Below the pieces are notes generated by a model. It was not told where the DNA came from, ran no database searches, and saw nothing but the letters and a program-made list of their open reading frames with translations. A DNA stretch of 64,000 bases from the NCBI GenBank assembly GCA_002360455.1, contig DEQQ01000096.1, forward strand, positions 1-64,000, given 5' to 3'. The DNA comes from Saprospiraceae bacterium UBA3362. GTDB taxonomy: Bacteria; Bacteroidota; Bacteroidia; Chitinophagales; Saprospiraceae. Every line of letters begins with the position of its first letter. The stretch's first letter is position 1. Made by a program: the position numbers and the translations under genes. Below are positions 51,710 to 61,359 of the stretch, in pieces.

Positions 51710-53826
51710 ATTTCATATTGATCTAAATGGATCATTTGCTTCTTTTCTATAGAGTCTATAATTGCAAAACAAACTTTACTTGTATGTAAGTCGGAAATTA
51801 GTTTGGATGGATTAAAAAGTTGATCACTAAGCTGACTTAAAAGTAAAAATTGGCTGTCATGCCCTTTGTCCATTTTATTAAACCATGAATTTCTTATGGA
51901 TAGCCCATAAGCTTTGAGCGTTTTAAAGTTATTTAAGTCTATTATTTTTTGACTGTAAAACAATTTAATATTTTCTTTTGGAGCCTTTTTTGAACCGTTA
52001 GATAAGTATTGAATGGAAGCAGTAGAGCCATTTTTAAATTTAAGTTGAATTGACACTTGATCATTAGCCTGCACTTCTGTCCCATTGCCAATAGCCGAAA
52101 TCAATTCCACTTCAGATTGGCAAAGCTCCTGACACAGACTTACAAAGTGGCAGACTTCTCCTAAAATTCGACCGCCGCCGATTTCAATTTGTTGTGTCCA
52201 ATGCCCTTTATCAATAACTCCTGCATTGATGGTGTAAACAATATTGAGTTGCTGCTCAAATCCCTTAATGTATTGTTTTATTTTTTGGATTAATGGTGCA
52301 AAATTTCTGTTGTAGCCAACGTATAGTTTAGAGTTGGTTGAAACAGCGTTTTGAATGTCATTGAATTCTTTTTTAGTGAGACAAAGGGGTTTTTCTATAA
52401 AAACAAATTTATCGGTTTGGAGTGCTTTAATCACGGAAGTGGCATGAGCATTGTGTCTATTGGCTATTAATATTAAATCTATTTCAGGATCTTGATATAT
52501 TTGGTCAACGTCATTAAGTTGCTTATGGATGGAATATTTTTGAGCCAGAGCAGCAGATTGAAATTGAGAGCTGCATATTGACTTGATTGTAGCTTTTGAT
52601 TTTTGTAGTGATGGTAATATCACTGAGCTCACGAAGCTCCCGGAACCAATAATTCCAATAGTTGCTTTGTCTTTATTAATTTTAAAATGAGGAAAATGAA
52701 TGATGGTCTTATTCTCTGAGGATTGAGGATTGTATTGAATAATATTTCCCCATTTCAATTCATCCAATTGATTATAAAATTCTGTAATTACTTTTTCAAA
52801 TGGACAAAGCTTATAGACCAGAGGTTCGGTTTGGATAAGACCATTAGCCATAAGTTGGAGTACAGATTCAATATTTCTTTGTTCTGTCCAACGCACAAAA
52901 GCTATTGGATAATCGTTTCCTAGATCCTCATAAGAACTATCATATCTTCCGGGACCATAAGAACAAGCAACTTGGAAGCTCAGTTCTTTTTTGTAAAAGT
53001 AGTCACGATTTATTTCATTGCCCACCACTCCAACAAGAACTATTCGCCCTCTTTTTCTAGTCATTTGAGCTGCTTCATTAACCAAAGGTTGAGAGCTGCT
53101 TGCAGTGATGAGAACAGCGTCCGCCCCTATACCAAAAAATTCAGATTGGAAAAGCTCATCAGCAGTTTGCAGTTTTGAAGAATAGGTTTTAAAACCAAGA
53201 CTTTTAGCCAGACTGAGTGCTTCATCTGAAACGTCTACTGCAATGACTTCACAACCGGAAGCTTTTAGGATTTGACAAGCTAAAATGCCAATCAAGCCAA
53301 GTCCCATTACAACAATTTTTTCTCCAAGCTCTACTTTGAGAAGTCGAATTCCCTGCAAAGCTATTGAAGCTAAGATAGCAAAACTTGCTTGTTCGTCAGA
53401 AACATTGTCGGGGATTTTGCAACAAAGATGTTTTGAAACTGCGACAAATTCTGCATGTGGACCGTTGCTTACAACTCTATCCCCAATTTTGAATCCTTGA
53501 ACCTTAGAACCTATATGCTGCACTCGACCTACGTTGCTGTATCCCAAAGCAATGGGTTGATCTAATTTGTTTTTTACAAGATCAAGAGTATGAAATAAAC
53601 CTTCATTTTGGATTTTTTGTAAAACTTCTTTGAATTTTTCCGGCTGTTGTTTTATTTTATCTAAAGGATTGGAACGCCCAAATTGAATAAGCATCTTTTC
53701 GGTGCCCGGAGAAACTAAACTGCAAGAACTTTTTACTAAAATTTGATTAGGACCTGCAAGAGGACTGACTGATTCCTGTATAAATGTTGTTCCGTCTTTC
53801 AAACTTTGCAGTAAAAGTTTCATCAT
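51706..53826 (-). CDS. bi-domain zinc-alcohol-dehydrogenase / Gfo-Idh-MocA oxidoreductase
   Basis: 706 aa, or 705 from the second Met. Residues about 1-340 are a medium-chain zinc-type dehydrogenase (GYSNVGRVQHIGSKVQGFKIGDRV; GLGLIGILACQILKASG). Residues about 380-690 are a Gfo/Idh/MocA domain (GIIGSGSFVSSVILPSL; FIEKPLCL; YVGYNRNFAPLI; GGGRILGEVCHFV). This fusion is frequent in surface-polysaccharide clusters, where it is assumed to oxidise or dehydrate a sugar, but its reaction is not established. Placed between WbpB- and WbpI-like genes, so it probably modifies the same or a parallel nucleotide sugar. Confidence 0.85.
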   Translation of the reverse strand: MMKLLLQSLKDGTTFIQESVSPLAGPNQILVKSSCSLVSPGTEKMLIQFGRSNPLDKIKQQPEKFKEVLQKIQNEGLFHTLDLVKNKLDQPIALGYSNVGRVQHIGSKVQGFKIGDRVVSNGPHAEFVAVSKHLCCKIPDNVSDEQASFAILASIALQGIRLLKVELGEKIVVMGLGLIGILACQILKASGCEVIAVDVSDEALSLAKSLGFKTYSSKLQTADELFQSEFFGIGADAVLITASSSQPLVNEAAQMTRKRGRIVLVGVVGNEINRDYFYKKELSFQVACSYGPGRYDSSYEDLGNDYPIAFVRWTEQRNIESVLQLMANGLIQTEPLVYKLCPFEKVITEFYNQLDELKWGNIIQYNPQSSENKTIIHFPHFKINKDKATIGIIGSGSFVSSVILPSLQKSKATIKSICSSQFQSAALAQKYSIHKQLNDVDQIYQDPEIDLILIANRHNAHATSVIKALQTDKFVFIEKPLCLTKKEFNDIQNAVSTNSKLYVGYNRNFAPLIQKIKQYIKGFEQQLNIVYTINAGVIDKGHWTQQIEIGGGRILGEVCHFVSLCQELCQSEVELISAIGNGTEVQANDQVSIQLKFKNGSTASIQYLSNGSKKAPKENIKLFYSQKIIDLNNFKTLKAYGLSIRNSWFNKMDKGHDSQFLLLSQLSDQLFNPSKLISDLHTSKVCFAIIDSIEKKQMIHLDQYEI

Positions 53827-53832
53827 TTCAAT

Positions 53833-54768
53833 TTATTGGGCAAACGGATGATAGTCTCCAATTAAACCTACTGGACTTGAATTTCTGATTTCATAAACAG
53901 TTTGAATCGAGTTTATGGATTCTTCCAAACCAAAGCCATTACCGGTTAAAATTTCTTTATAAGAACTTGTATGGAGATCTCCAAAACCATCGCTAAATTC
54001 AAATTCTTCTCCATCGATCAACATTCTTCTGTATGTTTTTTTTCCTGTAGCTTTTATCTCATCGGGTAAGGTCTCTTCATTAATGCTCAAAAAATATCGA
54101 ACTCTTGCTTTTTCATATTCAAGAAATCCTGCTACACGATCTTCTTTTTGGATATGAACAATGTTATTGACCACGGGGCCAAATAGCCAGGAGAGCAAAT
54201 CATAAAAGTGAACTCCAATGTTTGTTGCTATTCCTCCAGATTTTTGTATGTCACCTTTCCATGATGTAAAATACCACTTTCCTCGCGAGGTGATATAAGC
54301 AAGATCCACATCATATTTTTTTTGATAAGAACTTTTTATCTTTTCTTTTAACTCTTTAACTGCAGGATGCAATCTTAATTGTAAAATGGTGTTCACTTTT
54401 TTGCCCATTTCTTTTTCTATTTCTTGAAGAGCTTCAATATTCCAAGGGTTTAACACCAAAGGTTTTTCGCAAATGACCTCTGCACCCAACCTAAGTCCAA
54501 ATCGAATGTGGGAATCATGGAGGTAATTTGGTGAACAAATACTGAGATAATCTATTCCTTCATGTTTTCGTTTCAGCTTTTCCAAATGTCGATCAAATCG
54601 CTCAAATTCAGTAAAAAAATCTGCATAAGGAAAATAACTGTCAATAATTCCAACAGAATCATTTTTATCTAATGCAGCAACCAGATCATTTCCTGTTTCT
54701 TTGATCGCTTTCATATGTCGTGGCGCTATATAACCGCCGGCACCAACCAATCCAAATTTTTTCATCAA
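53833..54768 (-). CDS. wbpB: UDP-N-acetyl-2-amino-2-deoxyglucuronate dehydrogenase (WbpB/WlbA type)
   Basis: 311 aa. Rossmann motif GLVGAGGYIAPRHMKAI, the family stretch IDYLSICSPNYLHDSHIRFGL, ICEKPLVLNPWN (catalytic Lys), and SGGIATNIGVHFYDLLSW. Oxidises C3 of UDP-GlcNAcA to the 3-keto form, handing it to the aminotransferase. Length matches WbpB (about 316 aa). Lies 21 bp after the N-acetyltransferase gene's start in an unbroken leftward operon. Confidence 0.9.
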   Translation of the reverse strand: MMKKFGLVGAGGYIAPRHMKAIKETGNDLVAALDKNDSVGIIDSYFPYADFFTEFERFDRHLEKLKRKHEGIDYLSICSPNYLHDSHIRFGLRLGAEVICEKPLVLNPWNIEALQEIEKEMGKKVNTILQLRLHPAVKELKEKIKSSYQKKYDVDLAYITSRGKWYFTSWKGDIQKSGGIATNIGVHFYDLLSWLFGPVVNNIVHIQKEDRVAGFLEYEKARVRYFLSINEETLPDEIKATGKKTYRRMLIDGEEFEFSDGFGDLHTSSYKEILTGNGFGLEESINSIQTVYEIRNSSPVGLIGDYHPFAQ

Positions 54769-54789
54769 TCGTGAATATGTCCTTTTGGG

Positions 54790-55371
54790 TTAATGAGATA
54801 TTTTAATAACTTTATTTTCTTTTAATTCATACTTTTCTCCGGATTCCGGACAGGTGGCAATTCCATTGAAGTCAAACTTCAATTTGTGTCCGTATTCACT
54901 CATCCAACCGGTTTGTCTCGCCGGATTTCCTACTAACAGTGCATAGGCCGGAACTTCTTTGGTCACGACAGCACCGGCTCCAATAAAGGCAAATTCTCCA
55001 ATGTTGTTTCCACAAACAATGGTTGCATTGGCTCCTATGGAAGCTCCTTTCCTTACAATCGTTTTAGCGTATTGATTTTTTCTATTTACAGCACTTCTCG
55101 GATTGATAACATTTGTGAAAACCATACTTGGACCAAGAAAAACATCATCTTCACACATTACACCTGTATAAATGGAAACATTGTTTTGAACCTTGACATT
55201 ATTACCCAAAACCACTTCAGGAGAAATAACAACATTCTGACCAATGTTGCATTTTTCGCCAATTTTACAATTGGACATAATATGAGAGAAATGCCAAATT
55301 TTTGTGCCGCTTCCTATTTCACAGCCATCATCAATAATTGCGGTTTCATGCGCATAAAAATCTTTATTCAT
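54790..55371 (-). CDS. wbpD: UDP-3-amino-glucuronate N-acetyltransferase (WbpD/WlbB type)
   Basis: 193 aa. Left-handed beta-helix hexapeptide repeats from residue about 10 (HETAIIDDGCEIGSGTKIWH, NVVISPEVVLGNNVKVQ, NIGEFAFIGAGAVVTK), with KEVPAYALLVGNPAR closing the helix. N-acetylates the 3-amino group of UDP-GlcNAc(3N)A. The C-terminus is short and ends KLKFDFNGIATCPESG, also seen in WbpD. Sits between wbpE and wbpB. Confidence 0.92.
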   Translation of the reverse strand: MNKDFYAHETAIIDDGCEIGSGTKIWHFSHIMSNCKIGEKCNIGQNVVISPEVVLGNNVKVQNNVSIYTGVMCEDDVFLGPSMVFTNVINPRSAVNRKNQYAKTIVRKGASIGANATIVCGNNIGEFAFIGAGAVVTKEVPAYALLVGNPARQTGWMSEYGHKLKFDFNGIATCPESGEKYELKENKVIKISH

Positions 55372-55382
55372 CAGCTCTTTCT

Positions 55383-56510
55383 TTAATTAATAAAATTTAA
55401 TACCTCAGATATGATGATATTTTGTAGTGACGGATTAAGTTCTGTGTGCATAGGCAGAGAGATCACTTCTTTACAAAGCTGATCAGTAATAGGCAAATGG
55501 GTGACTTGTCCGCGATAAGCAACAAATGCTTTTTGTTCATAAAGCGGAACAGGATAGTAAATGGCGCAAGGTATTTTTTTTAGGTCCAAATATTCCTTCA
55601 AGGCATCTCTTCTTCCATCCGTAATTCTTAACGTGTATTGGTGAAAAACATGAGAAGAATGTTTGTTTCTAAAAGGAGTTATGATAGAATTTATATTGTT
55701 GAATGCTTGATCATAATAATCTGCAGCAGCAACACGTGCTGAAGCATATTCGTCAAGATGTTTTAATTTAATACTTAATACTGCGGCTTGAATAGAATCT
55801 AATCTGGAGTTCACACCTACAACATCATGGTAATATCGTTTGCTTTGGCCATGATTTGCAATCATGGTAATTTTTTGAGCAAGCTGATCGTCATTCGTAA
55901 AAATTGCGCCTCCGTCTCCATAGCAACCTAAATTTTTTGATGGAAAAAAAGAAGTACAACCAATGTGAGCAATTGCTCCTGACTTTGATTTTGTTCCATT
56001 AGACCAATAATAATCCGATCCAATGGCTTGTGCATTGTCTTCTATTACTGCAATACCATGCTCATTAGCTATTTTCATTATGGCCTCTAAATGGGCACAC
56101 TGACCAAATAAATGTACAGGAACAATGGCTTTTGTTTTAGGACCAATAGCTTGTTTTATTTCTTCTACAGATATATTGAAGTCATCATCATAGACATCGA
56201 TCATCACAGGAACTAATCCAAGAAGAGCAATCACCTCAGCAGTTGCAACGTAAGTAAATGCCGGAACAATTACTTCATCTCCCGGTTTAAGATCCAAGGC
56301 CATAAGAGCAATCTGCAAAGCATCTGTACCATTTGCACAGGGTATAACATATTTTACGGCAAGATAAGCTTCAAGTTCTTCTTCAAATCGCTTTACTGCT
56401 TCACCATTTATGAACGAAGTAGTATCCAGAACTTGTTGGATGGATTGATTGATTTCTGATTTTATTTTTTGGTACTGATTCCCAAGATCTACCATTTGAA
56501 GTTGATTCAT
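55383..56510 (-). CDS. wbpE: UDP-3-keto-sugar aminotransferase (WbpE/WlbC type)
   Basis: 375 aa. DegT/DnrJ/EryC1 fold: CANGTDALQIALMALDLKPGDEVI (cofactor phosphate loop), VIEDNAQAIGS, PSKNLGCYGDGGAIFTN with the PLP-binding Lys, and NHGQSKRYYH. Adds an amino group at C3 of the nucleotide sugar using glutamate. Full length, 12 bp upstream of wbpD. Confidence 0.92.
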   Translation of the reverse strand: MNQLQMVDLGNQYQKIKSEINQSIQQVLDTTSFINGEAVKRFEEELEAYLAVKYVIPCANGTDALQIALMALDLKPGDEVIVPAFTYVATAEVIALLGLVPVMIDVYDDDFNISVEEIKQAIGPKTKAIVPVHLFGQCAHLEAIMKIANEHGIAVIEDNAQAIGSDYYWSNGTKSKSGAIAHIGCTSFFPSKNLGCYGDGGAIFTNDDQLAQKITMIANHGQSKRYYHDVVGVNSRLDSIQAAVLSIKLKHLDEYASARVAAADYYDQAFNNINSIITPFRNKHSSHVFHQYTLRITDGRRDALKEYLDLKKIPCAIYYPVPLYEQKAFVAYRGQVTHLPITDQLCKEVISLPMHTELNPSLQNIIISEVLNFIN

Positions 56511-56529
56511 GATTGATTTTTTAAATTTT

Positions 56530-57843
56530 TTATACTGTTTGTCTTCCTATACTGTAATATTGAAATCCTATCGATTTAATTTTTTCGGGTTCATATAAAT
56601 TCCGACCATCAAAAAGCAATGGATTGATGAGATATTGTTTTAATAAGTCAAAGTCGGGAGATCTAAAAACACTCCATTCTGTAATGATGGCAAGAGCATG
56701 GGCGTCTTTGCACGCTTCATACATATCTTCAACATACTCTATTGCATTTCCAAAGATGGATCGAACATGTTCCATCGCTTCCGGATCATAGACAGATATT
56801 GATGCACCCGACTGAAGTAATTCCTGAATAATTTCTAATGCTGGAGCCTCTCTGATATCGTCAGTATTTGGTTTAAAAGCAAGACCCCAAATAGCAATTT
56901 TTTTACCTGATAATTGCTGATGAAAATGAGTTTTTATTTTTTCACTTAAAACTTTCTTTTGTGTTGCATTAACTTGCATCACAGAGTTAAGAATAGAAAA
57001 ATGATATTGGTGAGTCTCCGCTGTATAAGCAAGCGCTTGGACATCTTTTGGAAAACATGAGCCACCATAGCCTACACCGGGAAATAAAAAACGTTTACCA
57101 ATTCTGTTATCACTTCCCATTCCAATCCGAACCATATCCACATTGGCACCGGTACGCTCACATAGATTTGCAATTTCATTCATAAAACTTATACGTGTGG
57201 CAAGATAGGCGTTGGCAGCATACTTAGTAAGCTCGGACGATCTTCTGTCCATAATATAAATAGGATTGCCTTGGCGTACAAATGGCTCATAGAGCTCTTT
57301 CATTTTGTGAGCGGCACGCTCAGACTTTACTCCAATTACAACTCGATCCGGTTTCAAAAAATCCTCGACGGCTACTCCTTCTCGCAAAAATTCCGGATTT
57401 GAAACAACCTCAAACAAATCTGAAGACAGCCCCGATTGAAGTATGGTTTCTTCCACTTTTTCTGCTGTACCCACAGGCACAGTAGATTTATTGACTATGA
57501 TTTTAAAAGAACTTATCATAGGCCCCAATTGCCCTGCAACTTGCAATACGTATCTCAGATCTGCAGAACCATCCTCGCCCGGGGGAGTAGGCAATGCCAA
57601 GAAAATGATTTCACTGTTTTTTACTGCATAGGATAAGTCTGTTGTAAACTCTAATCTTTTTTGCTTTGTATTTCTTTCAAAAATTAATTCTAAACCCGGC
57701 TCAAAAATAGGCACCTGACCATTTTGAAGTTGTTTTACTTTTTCTGTATTGATATCTACACAGATTACATGATTGCCTGTTTCTGCAAAGCATGTTCCTG
57801 TTACTAAACCCACATATCCTGTTCCTACAACTGCTATATTCAT
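56530..57843 (-). CDS. ugd: UDP-glucose 6-dehydrogenase
   Basis: 437 aa. MNIAVVGTGYVGLVTGTCFA, FLALPTPPG, KSTVPVGTAE, GVGYGGSCFPKDVQAL (catalytic Cys) and ALAIITEWSVFRS. Converts UDP-glucose to UDP-glucuronate. The motifs distinguish it from the UDP-GlcNAc dehydrogenase encoded next to it. Adds a second acidic nucleotide sugar to the operon's output. Confidence 0.93.
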   Translation of the reverse strand: MNIAVVGTGYVGLVTGTCFAETGNHVICVDINTEKVKQLQNGQVPIFEPGLELIFERNTKQKRLEFTTDLSYAVKNSEIIFLALPTPPGEDGSADLRYVLQVAGQLGPMISSFKIIVNKSTVPVGTAEKVEETILQSGLSSDLFEVVSNPEFLREGVAVEDFLKPDRVVIGVKSERAAHKMKELYEPFVRQGNPIYIMDRRSSELTKYAANAYLATRISFMNEIANLCERTGANVDMVRIGMGSDNRIGKRFLFPGVGYGGSCFPKDVQALAYTAETHQYHFSILNSVMQVNATQKKVLSEKIKTHFHQQLSGKKIAIWGLAFKPNTDDIREAPALEIIQELLQSGASISVYDPEAMEHVRSIFGNAIEYVEDMYEACKDAHALAIITEWSVFRSPDFDLLKQYLINPLLFDGRNLYEPEKIKSIGFQYYSIGRQTV

Positions 57844-57862
57844 TCTTTATTCTTAATTTTTA

Positions 57863-59155
57863 TTACAATCTCCAATAGGTAAAACTATCATCAGTAGGCT
57901 TGGGAAACAAACCTTTAAGATCTATCAAAATGGGTCGACTATTCATCATTTGTTTATAGTCTTCCAATTGATATTTTCTAAACTCATTATGAGCTACTGC
58001 AACAATGATGGCATCATATTTTTCTTTCACTTCCATTATGGGATGAATACCGTATTCATGATATACTTCTTCCGGATCAGAATAAGGGTCTATAACATCA
58101 ACACTTATAGAAAAATCGGCCAGCTCGTTATAGAGATCGGCTACTTTTGAGTTTCTGATGTCGCTGACATTTTCTTTAAATGTTATTCCCTGAATGAGAA
58201 CTCTGCAACTGCTTGGATTTTTCCCTTTAGCAATCAACATTTGGGCGAGTTTTTTAGCGACAAATGCCGGCATATTGTCGTTAATACGACGACCACTCAA
58301 AATTACTTCAGGATCATATCCTAGCTCTTTAGACTTATGAAGTAGATAATACGGATCTACTCCAATACAATGTCCGCCAACAAGGCCTGGTTCAAATTTT
58401 AAAAAATTCCATTTTGTGCCCGCTGCTGCCAAAACTTCTCTTGTATCAATGCCCATTCGATCAAAAATCATTGAAAGTTCATTCATAAAGGAAATATTAA
58501 GATCTCGTTGTGTATTTTCAATGACCTTAGCCGCTTCGGCTACTTTTATCGAACTTGCTTTGTATACACCTGCCTGAATAATTGCTCCATAAACTTTGGC
58601 AACCTCTTCCAGTGCCTCAGCGTCGCTTCCTGAAACAATTTTTAAAATAGTTTCTACTGTTCTTTCCTTATCACCGGGGTTAATTCTTTCTGGAGAATAA
58701 CCGAGTTTAAAGTCCAAACCAAATTGTAAGCCTGATTCCTCCTCTAATATTGGCAAGCAATCCTCTTCGGTACAGCCGGGGTAAACTGTACTTTCGAAAA
58801 TAACATAATCTCCTTTTTTTAATGCTTTGCCCACTGTATGAGATGCTCCAATAACAGGCTTTAAATCCGGAATTTTATGCTCATCTACAGGAGTGGGAAC
58901 AGCCACAATAAAAAAATGTGCTTCTTTTAATTTTTCGGGATCAGAAGAGAATTCAATATCTTTATTAAGGAAATCATCCGAACTTAATTCTTTTGATGGA
59001 TCGACACCCTGTTTCATCATATCAATTCTTTTTGAATTGATATCAAATCCTATCACCTTGAATTTTTTTGCAAAAACAAGGGCTAGTGGCAAACCAACAT
59101 ATCCTAATCCTATAACAGCTATTTTTTTATCTTTTTGAATTAATTCCTGATACAT
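57863..59155 (-). CDS. wbpA: UDP-GlcNAc 6-dehydrogenase (WbpA/TviB type)
   Basis: 430 aa. IAVIGLGYVGLPLALVFAKK, VAVPTPVDEHKIPDL, VIFESTVYPGCTEEDC, KLGYSPERINPGDKE, AEAAKVIENTQRDLNIS, and GGHCIGVDPYYL with the catalytic Cys. The order and wording follow WbpA/TviB. Oxidises C6 of UDP-GlcNAc to UDP-GlcNAcA, the first step of the UDP-ManNAc(3NAc)A pathway whose remaining genes follow downstream. Confidence 0.9.
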   Translation of the reverse strand: MYQELIQKDKKIAVIGLGYVGLPLALVFAKKFKVIGFDINSKRIDMMKQGVDPSKELSSDDFLNKDIEFSSDPEKLKEAHFFIVAVPTPVDEHKIPDLKPVIGASHTVGKALKKGDYVIFESTVYPGCTEEDCLPILEEESGLQFGLDFKLGYSPERINPGDKERTVETILKIVSGSDAEALEEVAKVYGAIIQAGVYKASSIKVAEAAKVIENTQRDLNISFMNELSMIFDRMGIDTREVLAAAGTKWNFLKFEPGLVGGHCIGVDPYYLLHKSKELGYDPEVILSGRRINDNMPAFVAKKLAQMLIAKGKNPSSCRVLIQGITFKENVSDIRNSKVADLYNELADFSISVDVIDPYSDPEEVYHEYGIHPIMEVKEKYDAIIVAVAHNEFRKYQLEDYKQMMNSRPILIDLKGLFPKPTDDSFTYWRL

Positions 59156-59182
59156 GTTGAATAAACTAATTTAACTAAATCT

Positions 59183-60262
59183 TTATTGCTGATTCATTTG
59201 AATACTGTAAAAAGTTTTTGCAGTGATCACTACAGCTCCTATTAAACATCCCAATACTAAGCCTAAAAGAATATTTTTAAGTAAACTTTCTTTGTTCGTT
59301 TTTAATGGCAGAATGGGATGATCAATTGCTTGAATAAATGGTGTTTTATTTTCTAACGAAAAAGAAGCAAGTTCCATATTTTTGACAGCCTCGGCATAAA
59401 TAAGTTGAATCATTTTTATATCTCTATCCAAAAGGGTCTTAGGGACTTCCTCAGTAGATAACCAAGAAGATCTGTAGCTGTCTTTTATTCCGGCGAGGGA
59501 ATATTCTTTCCTGCTCATCAACTGTTTAAGAGAATCCACTTTTCTGCTCAAGCTTTCGTACGTTTCTTTTTGTTTCTCTATTGTTTTATCAATGTAAAAA
59601 TTGCTCAATTTTTCGAATAAAGTATTACAAGAGTGATAAGCTATTGACTCATTACCACTAGTGATGGTGATATTCATAATTCCTGTTTCTTCGGAAGAAC
59701 TTGTGGCCATCATTTTTTTAAATAAGAAATGAACCTGTTTAAGTGCCGAATTTTCAAGCAAACTGAATGAATCTGTTTTTGAATGTTGAAATTTAAAGTT
59801 CTTCAATGGATTTTCTTTGACATAAAAAGGAACTTTGCCCCACAAACCTACGCGCTCCCATTCTTGAATCATGTGATTGGCTAAAAAATCAGTTTTTCCA
59901 TTAGCCTGAACTTGTGTAAAAAACACAGCTTGCCCAATTCTCATTGTTTTAGCAAGCTCCAATATTTTTTCTAAATTAACCTGATCTGAACCCACGCCAA
60001 GAATTCCTCCAAACTGACCAAGTAAAGAGCTGAGACTACCGCCACCTTCATTCTCGTTAATCATAAAGCTTGTCTGGGCCTCAAACTTTTTATAATCCTT
60101 CAATGCTTTCCAAACAAAATAGGAAAGAGCAATAAAGATACAACTGATAAATACCAATTTATTCTTCCAGATCGCGTCTCGATAGATTCTTAAACTCTGC
60201 ACCAATTCTCTAAAACTAAGAGAATCAGTATTTTGTGCGTTTTGATATGAATCGTTTTGCAT
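59183..60262 (-). CDS. Wzz-like polysaccharide chain-length protein
   Basis: 359 aa. N-terminal helix about 37-55 (NKLVFISCIFIALSYFVW), a long periplasmic part with coiled coil (about 230-290, KETYESLSRKVDSLKQLMSR), and a C-terminal helix after the proline-rich IDHPILPLKTNKE (about 325-350). The Wzz fold without a cytoplasmic kinase domain. Sets polymer length or assists export. First gene of the leftward polysaccharide operon. The 276 bp upstream are AT-rich with no gene and no clear promoter box. Confidence 0.87.
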   Translation of the reverse strand: MQNDSYQNAQNTDSLSFRELVQSLRIYRDAIWKNKLVFISCIFIALSYFVWKALKDYKKFEAQTSFMINENEGGGSLSSLLGQFGGILGVGSDQVNLEKILELAKTMRIGQAVFFTQVQANGKTDFLANHMIQEWERVGLWGKVPFYVKENPLKNFKFQHSKTDSFSLLENSALKQVHFLFKKMMATSSSEETGIMNITITSGNESIAYHSCNTLFEKLSNFYIDKTIEKQKETYESLSRKVDSLKQLMSRKEYSLAGIKDSYRSSWLSTEEVPKTLLDRDIKMIQLIYAEAVKNMELASFSLENKTPFIQAIDHPILPLKTNKESLLKNILLGLVLGCLIGAVVITAKTFYSIQMNQQ

Positions 60263-60538
60263 TGCAGTATGAAATCACATGTAAAATTAATTTAATTTAT
60301 AAATACTTCATCTATTTTGTACTATAAAAATTACCATAAAGCCGATTGTTGAGACGTTGACAAAGTTAAGCTGTAACAGATTAAAACTTAAAAGGGCCTC
60401 AATTAATTGTATTTATTTGATATATAAATTTTTAAATATATTATTATATTATAAATTGTAAAGAACTTTAAACCAAGTACTTATTAGACATTCAAAAGAA
60501 TTGTAAAAGAATACATCCGTTTCTTCCAATTTGGAACT

Positions 60539-61249
60539 TTAATCAAATAAGGTGTTTGATGTGCTAGTTCTTTTGGCAGGAACTAAAAGTTCCGGCCCAT
60601 TTGCAGACACTTTATTGACCAGCGGTGAAAGTTCAGTCATGTGCATTAATTCTGACGGATAGGGTGAAAGAAGTTCCAAACTTTGGTTCATACTAAGACT
60701 ATGGTCTATCCAAAGTAATTCTGCATCGGGATCTAAGATCGCAGGCATTCTGTCGTGAATTTTTTTCATCATTTCGTTGGCCGGCAGTGTAATTATGGTA
60801 AAGCTATAGATTACTTCTCCTTTGTTATTTTTCCAAAGATCATACAATCCCGCAACGCTAAATATTTCTTGATTAGTAGTTTGAATTCTGAAGGGGATCT
60901 TAGTTTTTGCTTGAATGGTTTTCCATTCATAGAATCCATCCAAAGGCACTAAACAACGTCTGGATTGTAAAGCCGTTTTAAAAAAACTTTTTTCCAACAG
61001 TCCTTCTACTCTTGCATTGATCATTTTGGACCCTATTTTTTCATCTTTAGCCCATGATGGAATAAGGCCCCATTTCATAAGTTGGAAATGTTTCCCATTT
61101 TCCATAATTAATATAGGATGAGTTTGAGTCGGTGCAAGATTGAAATTAGGCAATGGATTATATCGTAAAATGTCTTCGGTATAGAAACTCGCATTAAAAC
61201 GTTGTTCTAACTCTTTTTCTTGTTTTGTTAAAGAAGCTCTGCCGCACAT
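60539..61249 (-). CDS. SOS-response-associated peptidase (YedK/HMCES family)
   Basis: 236 aa. MCGRAS start with the invariant Cys2, LAPTQTHPI, MKWGLIPSWAKD, INARVEG with the conserved Asn, PLDGFYEWK with the Glu, and KIHDRMPAIL with the His. These proteins form a covalent thiazolidine link through Cys2 to abasic sites in single-stranded DNA and shield them. All key residues are present. Single gene. Confidence 0.95.
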   Translation of the reverse strand: MCGRASLTKQEKELEQRFNASFYTEDILRYNPLPNFNLAPTQTHPILIMENGKHFQLMKWGLIPSWAKDEKIGSKMINARVEGLLEKSFFKTALQSRRCLVPLDGFYEWKTIQAKTKIPFRIQTTNQEIFSVAGLYDLWKNNKGEVIYSFTIITLPANEMMKKIHDRMPAILDPDAELLWIDHSLSMNQSLELLSPYPSELMHMTELSPLVNKVSANGPELLVPAKRTSTSNTLFD

Positions 61250-61359
61250 AATAAAAAATACGTTGAGTAGAAAAACTCACTCTTTGTAAAACCAATATGC
61301 AGCAAAGCTACTATGAACTAGTGAAAAATAAGTCAAATAAATTATTGAAAAATCAGATT

